NCBI GenBank assembly: GCA_946538445.1
Contig: CAMNGO010000045.1
Span: 1-12,205, forward strand
Source of the DNA: an uncultured Lachnospiraceae bacterium
GTDB lineage: Bacteria > Bacillota > Clostridia > Lachnospirales > Lachnospiraceae
Length of the DNA stretch: 12,205 nucleotides
Reading direction: 5' to 3'
Positions 7,159-12,205 of the stretch are shown here, piece after piece. Both the position numbers and the translations under genes were made by a program. The notes under the pieces were generated by a model. It worked only from the letters and a program-made list of their open reading frames with translations. It had not been told where the DNA came from and ran no database searches. How positions within the stretch are numbered: the stretch's first letter is position 1; the number at the start of each line of letters is the position of its first letter.

Positions 7159-7188
7159 ATCATAGATTCGGGATATGTACTATCATAA
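7159..7188 (-). promoter_or_regulatory. Possible internal promoter for cysK
   Basis: On the minus strand TTATGA (7183-7188), an 18-nt spacer and TATGAT (7159-7164). The -35 matches consensus at three positions only. The leader it would make contains GTGAG/CTCAC arms (near 7126-7150) and an overlapping alternative CTCA/TGAG hairpin, which could be regulatory. Co-transcription with metY is equally possible, as I see no terminator in the gap. Confidence 0.3.
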
Positions 7189-7195
7189 AATGAAT

Positions 7196-8479
7196 TTATT
7201 TTTCAGCAATTGCATTTAATGCGCTCTCGAGATCCTCGATGATATCGTCCACGTTCTCAATGCCGACAGACAGACGAATCAGGTCCGGTTTTACACCTCC
7301 TGCGATCAGTTCCTCATCCGTCATCTGACGGTGGGTGGAGGAAGCCGGATGGAGTACGCAGGTATGAGCATCTGCCACATGGGTTGCGATGATTGCCAGT
7401 TTCAGATGTTTCATGAACTCCTCCGCTGCTGCTCTGCCACCCTTTACTCCAAAGGAGATCACACCGCAGGTTCCCTCCGGCATGTATTTCTGAGCACGCT
7501 CATAATATTTGTCTCCCGGCAGCCCCGGGTAAGTAACATATGCCACATTGGGATTACTCTGCAGGTATTCTGCAACCTTCTGGGCATTCTCACAGTGTCT
7601 CTGCATACGAACAGCCAGAGACTCCAGGCCCAGATTCAGGATATAACAATTCATGGGAGAAGGGATGGAACCAAAATCTCTCATCAGCTGAGCTGTAGCT
7701 TTAGTAATATAGGCCAGTTCTTTTCCGAATTTCTCGGCATAGGTAATTCCATGATAGGAATCATCCGGAGTACAAAGTCCCGGGAATTTGTCCGCATGTG
7801 CCATCCAGTCAAAATTACCGGAATCTACGATGGCACCGCCAACCGTGGCATCATGGCCGTCCATGTATTTTGTGGTGGAATGAACCACGATATCTGCCCC
7901 CCACTCAAAAGGTCTGCAATTGATTGGGGTTGCAAAGGTATTATCGATGATGAGGGGTACCCCGTGGGCATGGGCTGCCTTGGCAAAACGCTCTATGTCA
8001 AACACAATCAGAGCAGGATTAGCGATGGTCTCACCGAATACCAGCTTAGTATTCGGACGGAATGCAGCCTCCAGTTCCTCATCACTGCAGTCAGGATTGA
8101 TAAAGGTAAAATCAATTCCCATTCTTCTCATGGTGACATGAAAGAGATTGTATGTGCCTCCGTAAATCGTGGAGGAAGCGATCACATGATCCCCGTTACC
8201 GGCAAGATTAAATACGGAAAAGAAGGAGGCTGCCTGTCCGGAAGAAGTAAGCATAGCTGCTGTACCGCCTTCCATTTCAGCAATCTTTGCTGCCACCAGA
8301 TCATTGGTAGGATTCTGCAATCTGGTGTAGAAATATCCGGATGCCTCCAGATCAAACAGTTTGCCCATGTCTGCGCTGGTATCATATTTAAATGTAGTGC
8401 TCTGAACGATAGGCATCAATCTGGATTCTCCGTTTTTTGGCACATAGCCGCCTTCAATACATTTGGTCTCTTTTCTCAT
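7196..8479 (-). CDS. metY: O-acetylhomoserine sulfhydrylase (aminocarboxypropyltransferase)
   Basis: A 427-aa fold-type I PLP enzyme of the Cys/Met metabolism family, the usual length for MetY. It makes homocysteine from O-acetylhomoserine and sulfide, the direct-sulfhydrylation route to methionine. Motifs: PIVQSTTF (23-30), YTRLQNPTN (51-59, Tyr and Arg binding the PLP phosphate of the partner subunit), SSGQAA (79-84), YGGTYN (106-111), IDNTFATP (178-185, Asp pairing with the PLP nitrogen), PLP lysine K204 in HSTTKYMDGH, and the C-terminal ASSTH and RLSVGIE. AGGAG sits about 6 nt before the ATG. Cystathionine gamma-synthases and methionine gamma-lyases are shorter (about 380-400 aa), which favours MetY. 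Its own promoter (8562-8590) precedes it and cysK follows. Confidence 0.93.
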   Translation of the reverse strand: MRKETKCIEGGYVPKNGESRLMPIVQSTTFKYDTSADMGKLFDLEASGYFYTRLQNPTNDLVAAKIAEMEGGTAAMLTSSGQAASFFSVFNLAGNGDHVIASSTIYGGTYNLFHVTMRRMGIDFTFINPDCSDEELEAAFRPNTKLVFGETIANPALIVFDIERFAKAAHAHGVPLIIDNTFATPINCRPFEWGADIVVHSTTKYMDGHDATVGGAIVDSGNFDWMAHADKFPGLCTPDDSYHGITYAEKFGKELAYITKATAQLMRDFGSIPSPMNCYILNLGLESLAVRMQRHCENAQKVAEYLQSNPNVAYVTYPGLPGDKYYERAQKYMPEGTCGVISFGVKGGRAAAEEFMKHLKLAIIATHVADAHTCVLHPASSTHRQMTDEELIAGGVKPDLIRLSVGIENVDDIIEDLESALNAIAEK

Positions 8480-8515
8480 AACTAGCTCCTCTCCTGATAA
8501 TTATTCTCAAGACTC

Positions 8516-8534
8516 CAGCAGGAAGAAACTGCTG
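8516..8534 (-). other. Hairpin in metY leader
   Basis: CAGCAG (8516-8521) and CTGCTG (8529-8534) form a perfect 6-bp stem with a 7-nt loop inside the leader of about 75 nt. There is no U-tract after it, so it is not a terminator. No complete SAM-I riboswitch or T-box is present: the leader is too short and their core motifs are missing. Confidence 0.4.
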
Positions 8535-8561
8535 TTTCTGACTATTCTCTCAACATTACTG

Positions 8562-8590
8562 ATTATATATCGATATTCCCCTGAGGTAAA
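8562..8590 (-). promoter_or_regulatory. Promoter of metY
   Basis: On the minus strand TTTACC (8585-8590), a 17-nt spacer and a perfect TATAAT (8562-8567). The start would be near 8556, giving a leader of about 75 nt before the metY ATG. The promoter begins about 25 nt after the stop codon of the upstream transpeptidase gene, with no clear terminator between. Confidence 0.6.
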
Positions 8591-8615
8591 TCGTTTTTTT
8601 CTCAGAAAGTATTTT

Positions 8616-9290
8616 TTATCTGTGATAAATACAGATTTTCATATTTTTTGTGGCATTCTTCAGAACTTTTTTCATATATTTTTCCGGGATAGCCACACAG
8701 CCAAGGGTATACTTATGGCTGCCGCTACAATGCAGAAAGATGGCTGACCCCTTGTTATAGATATTCTCCGGGTTATAGTCGATATTGATAGCATAATTAT
8801 ACTGGGGACGGTAACGGATCAGATGCTCTCCATATACTCCTTTTGCTTTTCTGGAATCCACCAGGTGATTATAGTCTTTCTTTCGCAAAGACCAGTAGAG
8901 ATATTGATTCACCCGGATATATCTGAGAGTCGTTCCGGGGTTCTTTCTTATCCCGAATGCATGCGTGAATCCAAAAGTTCCTGTAGGGGTTTTTTTATCC
9001 CCCTCTTTTCTTTTCCCGATCCCCTTTCTGCCCACATAAGCCTGGCAGGAGATCAGTTTCTTCCAGCTGTTATCCTCCGTCTTTTTGTACATGATAAATC
9101 TCGCCCCGGACTTCCCCTTATATTTCACAAAAAGAAGGCGGTCCACATCCTGATCCAGGGCATATCTTTCCATTAAGCTATCCCATCGGGGTGATTCCCC
9201 GGCACAGGCCGGGATGGCAATCTTAATGCCAAAAAGAAAAATAAACAGGGTGACAATCAGGAATAAAGCGGATTTTTTGGTTATTATCAT
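8616..9290 (-). CDS. Exported L,D-transpeptidase (YkuD family)
   Basis: Predicted to act outside the membrane on peptidoglycan, using a catalytic cysteine to form 3-3 crosslinks or anchor proteins. From the chosen start it is 224 aa: a basic start (ITKK), a hydrophobic segment at about 7-26, then ACA-GES, a possible signal peptidase I site after residue 30. IPAC resembles a lipobox, but the Pro is atypical. The YkuD domain shows EGDKKTPTGTF (96-106) and the active site from H187 (IFLHC) to C198 (TLGC), giving an H-x10-C arrangement. Canonical enzymes have SHGC; here it is TLGC, as in a divergent YkuD subgroup. A longer frame starts at ATG 9308, but AAGGAG (9298-9303) falls 7 nt before ATG 9290, so the shorter form is real. 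It may instead be a carboxypeptidase or an inactive relative. Confidence 0.85.
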   Translation of the reverse strand: MIITKKSALFLIVTLFIFLFGIKIAIPACAGESPRWDSLMERYALDQDVDRLLFVKYKGKSGARFIMYKKTEDNSWKKLISCQAYVGRKGIGKRKEGDKKTPTGTFGFTHAFGIRKNPGTTLRYIRVNQYLYWSLRKKDYNHLVDSRKAKGVYGEHLIRYRPQYNYAINIDYNPENIYNKGSAIFLHCSGSHKYTLGCVAIPEKYMKKVLKNATKNMKICIYHR

Positions 9291-9352
9291 CTGGGGGCTC
9301 CTTCGCATCAGTAAGAATACGACAAAAAACTATTTATGGAATTGACAGGAAG

Positions 9353-9361
9353 TGTTATAAT
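9353..9361 (+). promoter_or_regulatory. Extended -10 promoter, + strand, for the cysteine-rich microprotein
   Basis: TGTTATAAT (9353-9361) combines a TGn extension with a perfect TATAAT. The -35 at the right spacing is weak (TTTATG, 9333-9338, 17-nt spacer). A perfect TTGACA at 9342-9347 is too close to pair with this -10. The start would be near 9368, about 65 nt before ATG 9433. The -10 lies in a dyad GTTAT-A-ATAAC (9354-9364) flanked by GACAG and CTGTC arms, which could be an operator. Confidence 0.45.
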
Positions 9362-9382
9362 AACTCTGTCTTTATCAGGACC

Positions 9383-9411
9383 ATTATAACAGATAACTAA
9401 CGAATTATTAA
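9383..9411 (-). promoter_or_regulatory. Extended -10 promoter, minus strand, for L,D-transpeptidase
   Basis: On the minus strand TTAATA (9406-9411), a 17-nt spacer and TGTTATAAT (9383-9391), a perfect -10 with TG extension. The start would be near 9376, leaving a leader of about 86 nt to the ATG at 9290. It faces the + strand promoter at 9353-9361. Confidence 0.5.
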
Positions 9412-9432
9412 ATATTTATGAAAGGTATCAGA

Positions 9433-9597
9433 ATGTTTTTTCAATCCATCAAAAAGGCAATCAGTAATTATTTAAAACACCTGGCCAAGGTGAACAAAGA
9501 AGAATTCGGCGACGGACCTTTAAAGTGCCAGGGATGTGGTATGAAGTGTACCGCCAAGGATAAAAAAGCCTGTAGTTTCTTTGATATGAATGTATAA
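9433..9597 (+). CDS. Cysteine-rich microprotein, 54 aa
   Basis: A very short gene. An in-frame ATG at 9418 would give 59 aa, but GAAAGG (9420-9425) lies 7 nt before ATG 9433, which I take as the start. Residues 1-24 (from FFQSIKK to NKEEF) look like one amphipathic helix with positive charge. After FGDGPLK comes a cysteine cluster, CQGCGMKC followed seven residues later by a fourth Cys (spacing C-x2-C-x3-C-x7-C), which could bind zinc, iron or an Fe-S cluster. No signal peptide. The NKExFGxGxLxC arrangement recalls small clostridial and enterococcal proteins annotated as LDCC-motif putative metal-binding proteins, but that is from memory and the LDCC itself is LKCQGC here. A perfect terminator follows within 5 nt, supporting a monocistronic gene. 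Function unknown. Confidence 0.65.
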   Translation: MFFQSIKKAISNYLKHLAKVNKEEFGDGPLKCQGCGMKCTAKDKKACSFFDMNV

Positions 9598-9598
9598 A

Positions 9599-9652
9599 AA
9601 AAGCATCTTCATGAACTGCTTCCTATGTGTGCAGAACAATGAAGATGCTTTT
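9599..9652. terminator. Bidirectional terminator between microprotein and LRR protein genes
   Basis: A perfect 14-bp stem (AAAAGCATCTTCAT, 9599-9612, with 9639-9652). An inner CTGC/GCAG pairs at 9616-9619 and 9631-9634. U-tracts lie on both exits: CTTTTA on the + strand and a run of seven T on the minus strand. It serves both converging genes, beginning 2 nt after the microprotein stop and 14 nt after the LRR gene stop. Confidence 0.9.
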
Positions 9653-9665
9653 ATCTTACTTAATC

Positions 9666-11060
9666 TTATTTAACGACAGCACCTGCCAATTCCATCATAT
9701 CTTTATAAGTATCCAGTGAAGCCTTCGGTGCCTTCACCAGAAGGTTCTTTTTGGTACTTGCAAATGCTTCTTCCTCGATGGTTTTAACTTTAGAACCCTG
9801 GAAAGTAACACGTTTCAGATTCTTACATCCATAAAATGCTCTTGTCTCAATCTTTCTCATACATTTGCCGATGGTAAGATTGGAAATCTTATCATTTTCG
9901 CTAAAAGCCTCTGCAGAAATAGCAGTTGCTCTGTATTTCAGATTGTGAATCTTGATGGTTGCAGGAATCGTAACATTTTCTGTTTTCTTGGAAGCAGGCT
10001 TCTCATAAGAAACCGTCTTTCCTGCTTTTGTGATCTTGTAGGTCACACCGTCTACCTTCACGTTCTTGCCTTCATAATCAGCAGGAACAGTCACGGATTT
10101 ATCTTTCCATGTGATAGCCACCAGGGAATCCACAGTAACTGTATCCTTCAGATTCTCCACGCTAAACTGTGTCTTGGACAGGTCAAGAGTAGTGATCTTA
10201 TTGGAGCTGCAGTTAAGCTGGTTCAGTTTCTTGTTCTTTTTCAGATTCAGTGTCTTGATGGTATTGCTGCTGCAGTTTAAAACCAGAAGTCTTGTATTCT
10301 TTCTTACGTCAAGACTGCTAAGCTTGTTTCCTGAACAATCGAGGTATTTCAGATATTTACATTTATTAACAGTAAGTTTACTGATGCGGTTGCTGTCACA
10401 GACAAGCTCTTTTACCTTTTTATTCTTGGTAAGATCAAGGTTTTTCAGTTTGTTTCCGAAACAATCCAGAGATTTTAACTTTCTGTTCTTGGTAAGATTT
10501 AATGCAGTTAATTTATTCTCGGATACATCCAGACTGTTAAGAGCGGTGTTTTTAGAAAGATCAACAGAACTGAACTGGTTTCCATTCAATGCCAGTGTTG
10601 TCAGTTTTGTATTTTTGCTGAGATCAATGCTTGACAGCTGGTTGGAGGAAGCTGATAAAGTGACAAGCCCTGTATTCTTTGTAAGATTTAAGGAAGTAAT
10701 ACTATTGCTGTCACAATATAACTCTGTCAGTGCTGTGTTCTTTCTGAGATCCAGAGTGGTAAGACTATTATCAGAACAGATCAACTCTGTCAGTTCAGTA
10801 AAGTTACCGATACCTCTTAAGTCTGAGATACCTTTGTCTGCAAGATCAAGATTCTTCACATCAGAGACAACCAGGTAACCATCGCCATCCGTATCATAGG
10901 CTTTTAATGCCTCGCGGAAACTCTGATTCGGAAAATTCTTGGAATCAATTTCAACTTTTGTGGCAGCAGCATTCGCCTTGACAGGTGACAGAGCACCTAT
11001 AGTCATCATCATGAAAAATGCTGCGGGAATTAATAAAACTCGTTTCATATTTCTCTTCAT
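9666..11060 (-). CDS. Secreted leucine-rich-repeat protein with Ca-loop N-terminus
   Basis: A 464-aa exported protein of unknown partner. The signal peptide has a KRNMKR start and a hydrophobic core, with a likely cut after ANA (29-31). Next comes an EF-hand/dockerin-like calcium loop with Asp at 56, 58, 60 and 67 (DTDGDGYLVVSD). Ten back-to-back 21-residue leucine-rich repeats run from about 90 to 299, of the type LxxLxCSxNxLxxLDLxKNx. A beta-rich linker follows (about 300-357), then a BspA-like LRR section (about 360-437) with ISAEAF, IETRAF and IEEEAF. No LPxTG, transmembrane tail or binding repeats, so it is probably released or held by contacts. The frame extends to a GTG at 11069, but that codon abuts the SD; AAGGAG (11069-11074) sits 8 nt before ATG 11060. 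LRRs of this sort mediate protein binding; an adhesin-like role is inference. Confidence 0.88.
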   Translation of the reverse strand: MKRNMKRVLLIPAAFFMMMTIGALSPVKANAAATKVEIDSKNFPNQSFREALKAYDTDGDGYLVVSDVKNLDLADKGISDLRGIGNFTELTELICSDNSLTTLDLRKNTALTELYCDSNSITSLNLTKNTGLVTLSASSNQLSSIDLSKNTKLTTLALNGNQFSSVDLSKNTALNSLDVSENKLTALNLTKNRKLKSLDCFGNKLKNLDLTKNKKVKELVCDSNRISKLTVNKCKYLKYLDCSGNKLSSLDVRKNTRLLVLNCSSNTIKTLNLKKNKKLNQLNCSSNKITTLDLSKTQFSVENLKDTVTVDSLVAITWKDKSVTVPADYEGKNVKVDGVTYKITKAGKTVSYEKPASKKTENVTIPATIKIHNLKYRATAISAEAFSENDKISNLTIGKCMRKIETRAFYGCKNLKRVTFQGSKVKTIEEEAFASTKKNLLVKAPKASLDTYKDMMELAGAVVK

Positions 11061-11097
11061 AACATTCACTCCTTTTTGAATTCATATACATATCTCT

Positions 11098-11112
11098 TCC
11101 GGTTTTACCGGA
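11098..11112 (-). other. Leader hairpin of LRR protein gene
   Basis: TCCGGT (11098-11103) and ACCGGA (11107-11112) form a perfect 6-bp stem with a 3-nt loop, within the 80-nt leader and about 24 nt before the SD. No riboswitch class is recognised; it may stabilise the mRNA. Confidence 0.35.
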
Positions 11113-11145
11113 TCAACAAGCTTAGTTTCTCTGATCTCGCTAATT

Positions 11146-11174
11146 GTTTTAACCCAAAATGAAGTGTTTGTCAA
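11146..11174 (-). promoter_or_regulatory. Promoter of LRR protein gene
   Basis: On the minus strand a perfect TTGACA (11169-11174), a 17-nt spacer and TAAAAC (11146-11151). The start would be near 11140, giving a leader of about 80 nt. Confidence 0.6.
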
Positions 11175-11326
11175 GAGATTTATTTGATATTTAATAAAAT
11201 AACAAAATTATTTTCTTAGTATTATCTTAAATCTTTCTAAATTCTTTCGTCATTCTTTCTTATTTATTATTTAACACTATGGAAATACTATTTCACATTT
11301 TTATAATAATATGATTCATCCCGATC
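11175..11326. other. AT-rich spacer after smpB, no gene seen
   Basis: Very AT-rich with no supported frame. The only clear dyad is an all-A/T hairpin, AAAATAA (11196-11202) and TTATTTT (11208-11214), too weak to call a terminator. There is no sign of a tmRNA gene (ssrA), which often sits near smpB, so the end of the smpB transcript is unresolved. Confidence 0.4.
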
Positions 11327-11797
11327 CTAGCCCAGGTTTCGAACCTTGAAATCTCTCTGGGCTTCCCGTCTGGCATCCTTCTTGGCGATATCCTGCCGTT
11401 TATCGTACATCTTCTTACCGCGGGCAAGACCGATCTCCATCTTTACAAGACTTCCTTTTAAGTATACTTTAAGGGGCATGATCGTATAGCCTTTGGCCTG
11501 AACCTGTGAGTCCAGTTTCCGGATCTCTGATTTATGAAGAAGGAGCTTTCTGGTTCTGAGGGGATCCCGATTAAAGATATTCCCTTTCTCATAAGGGCTG
11601 ATATGCATATGATGTATGAAGACCTCCCCTGCCTTAATGGTGATAAACGATTCCTTCACACTGCATTTTCCCATGCGGAGAGATTTTACCTCTGTGCCTT
11701 TAAGTTCGATTCCGGCTTCATATTTTTCATCAATAAAATAATCATGGTATGCTTTTTTATTGTTTGCAATTAATTGATAGCCATCCGTCTTTGCCAT
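11327..11797 (-). CDS. smpB: SsrA-binding protein SmpB
   Basis: A 156-aa RNA-binding protein that carries tmRNA into stalled ribosomes for trans-translation. Full length and highly typical: ANNKKAYHDYFI (11-22), LKGTEVKSLR (32-41), HISPYEKGN (65-73) and the C-terminal GKKMYDKRQDIAKKDARR (126-143), the tail that mimics mRNA in the decoding channel. GGAGG lies about 9 nt before the ATG, inside the end of rnr. The first 41 nt overlap the end of rnr in another frame, so co-transcription and translational coupling are likely. Confidence 0.97.
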   Translation of the reverse strand: MAKTDGYQLIANNKKAYHDYFIDEKYEAGIELKGTEVKSLRMGKCSVKESFITIKAGEVFIHHMHISPYEKGNIFNRDPLRTRKLLLHKSEIRKLDSQVQAKGYTIMPLKVYLKGSLVKMEIGLARGKKMYDKRQDIAKKDARREAQRDFKVRNLG

Positions 11798-12205
11798 TGA
11801 TCATATCCTCCCTCTCATATTCCGCTAAGCAAAAGTCGATCGTTCTTGTGATCTTATCTGCTGATTTTACCATAATATCTACTTCCTGACCAAGGGTGAA
11901 CTCTCTCTCGGAATCCGCTCCCACGAGACAATACCTCTCTTCATCAAAGAAATAATAATCATCGAGAAGACTTGCCATAGGAACAAATCCCTCCACTGTA
12001 TTCTCAAGTTCCACAAAGAAACCTCCGGAGGTCACACCGGAGATAACACCCCGGTATTCTTCTCCCAGATGCCTCATCATGAATTCAATCTTCTTGAGCT
12101 TCTCCACGTCCCGTTCCGCATCCTGAGCCCTTCTCTCCAGCCTGGAACTGCTCTCCGCAATGGAGGGAAGCAGATTTTCGTAATGGTCCAGCCTGTCTCT
12201 GTTTA
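11757..12205 (-). CDS. rnr: Ribonuclease R, 3' end only (cut by window edge)
   Basis: A 3'-to-5' exoribonuclease that degrades structured RNA and, with tmRNA-SmpB, the faulty mRNA. Only the last 148 codons are in the window; the frame is open to the right edge. Visible: the end of the RNB catalytic domain (LDHYENLLPSIAESSSRLE, then RRAQDAERD), followed by an S1 RNA-binding domain from about GEEYRGVISGV through GGFFVELENTVEGFVPM to TRTIDFCLAE. After S1 there is only a short, acidic-to-neutral tail of about 24 residues ending in LSINCKQ, not the lysine-rich tail known from E. coli RNase R. A GTG at 12107 lies inside the gene and is not its start. The last 41 nt overlap smpB. Confidence 0.93.
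   Translation of the reverse strand, partial: NRDRLDHYENLLPSIAESSSRLERRAQDAERDVEKLKKIEFMMRHLGEEYRGVISGVTSGGFFVELENTVEGFVPMASLLDDYYFFDEERYCLVGADSEREFTLGQEVDIMVKSADKITRTIDFCLAEYEREDMINGKDGWLSINCKQ

Noticed and set aside
7331..8485. 384-codon + strand frame opposite metY
   Set aside because: An antisense shadow of a gene with full catalytic motifs.
8480..8510. SAM-I riboswitch-like string TTATCAGGAGAGG before metY
   Set aside because: It resembles the 5' end of an S-box but lies directly at the SD, with no room for the rest of the riboswitch before the ATG.
9342..9347. Perfect TTGACA as -35 for the microprotein promoter
   Set aside because: It is only 8 nt from the TATAAT, and no -10 match lies 16-18 nt downstream of it.
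10111..10878. 255-codon + strand frame opposite the LRR gene
   Set aside because: Its repetitive, Phe/Leu/Ser-rich sequence is just the complement of the leucine-rich repeats.
11070..11326. Possible tmRNA gene next to smpB
   Set aside because: Too short and AT-rich, with no tRNA-like ends or tag-peptide frame visible.

Overview
The window reads as chromosomal housekeeping DNA from a low-to-mid GC Gram-positive of class Clostridia, most likely Lachnospiraceae. Grounds: strong Shine-Dalgarno (SD) sites of the AGGAG/GGAGG type, sigma-A-like promoters, the rnr-smpB pair, a secreted protein with 21-residue leucine-rich repeats, and a PPi/ATP-type phosphofructokinase with a PKTIDND active site. 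The family assignment is inference from protein style, not a search result. There are no insertion sequences, phage genes, CRISPR arrays, tRNAs or rRNAs.

Layout, left to right. (1) 1-360 has no supported protein but holds a sigma-A promoter, about 150 nt of structured sequence and a strong hairpin terminator on the + strand: a candidate small RNA. (2) 361-2621, minus strand: a threonine-aldolase-family PLP enzyme and alanine racemase, coupled through a TAATG stop/start. (3) 2829-4287, plus strand: an orphan 94-aa protein behind a near-consensus promoter, then a 15-bp hairpin, then phosphofructokinase with a TTG start. A bidirectional terminator follows. (4) 4358-8479, minus strand: metY (O-acetylhomoserine sulfhydrylase), cysK (cysteine synthase family), a terminator, and an oligo-1,6-glucosidase. 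(5) 8616-9597: an exported L,D-transpeptidase (minus) and a 54-aa cysteine-rich microprotein (plus), driven by two extended -10 promoters that face each other. (6) 9666-11060, minus: a secreted leucine-rich-repeat protein with a calcium-loop N-terminus. (7) 11327-12205, minus: smpB preceded by the 3' end of rnr, overlapping by 41 nt and cut by the right edge.

How the genes relate. metY and cysK belong to sulfur amino acid synthesis. alr supplies D-alanine for peptidoglycan, which the L,D-transpeptidase crosslinks; they are not in one operon. pfkA and the glucosidase serve sugar breakdown. rnr and smpB act together in trans-translation, the rescue of ribosomes stalled on damaged mRNA. I see no clear new defence or mobile system. 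The least explained elements are the candidate small RNA at 115-300, the cysteine-rich microprotein with its face-to-face promoter pair, the orphan 94-aa gene, and the hybrid phosphofructokinase active site. Four genes have an upstream in-frame start codon that lies before, inside or right against the SD, so longest-frame starts would be wrong; I give the SD-supported starts.
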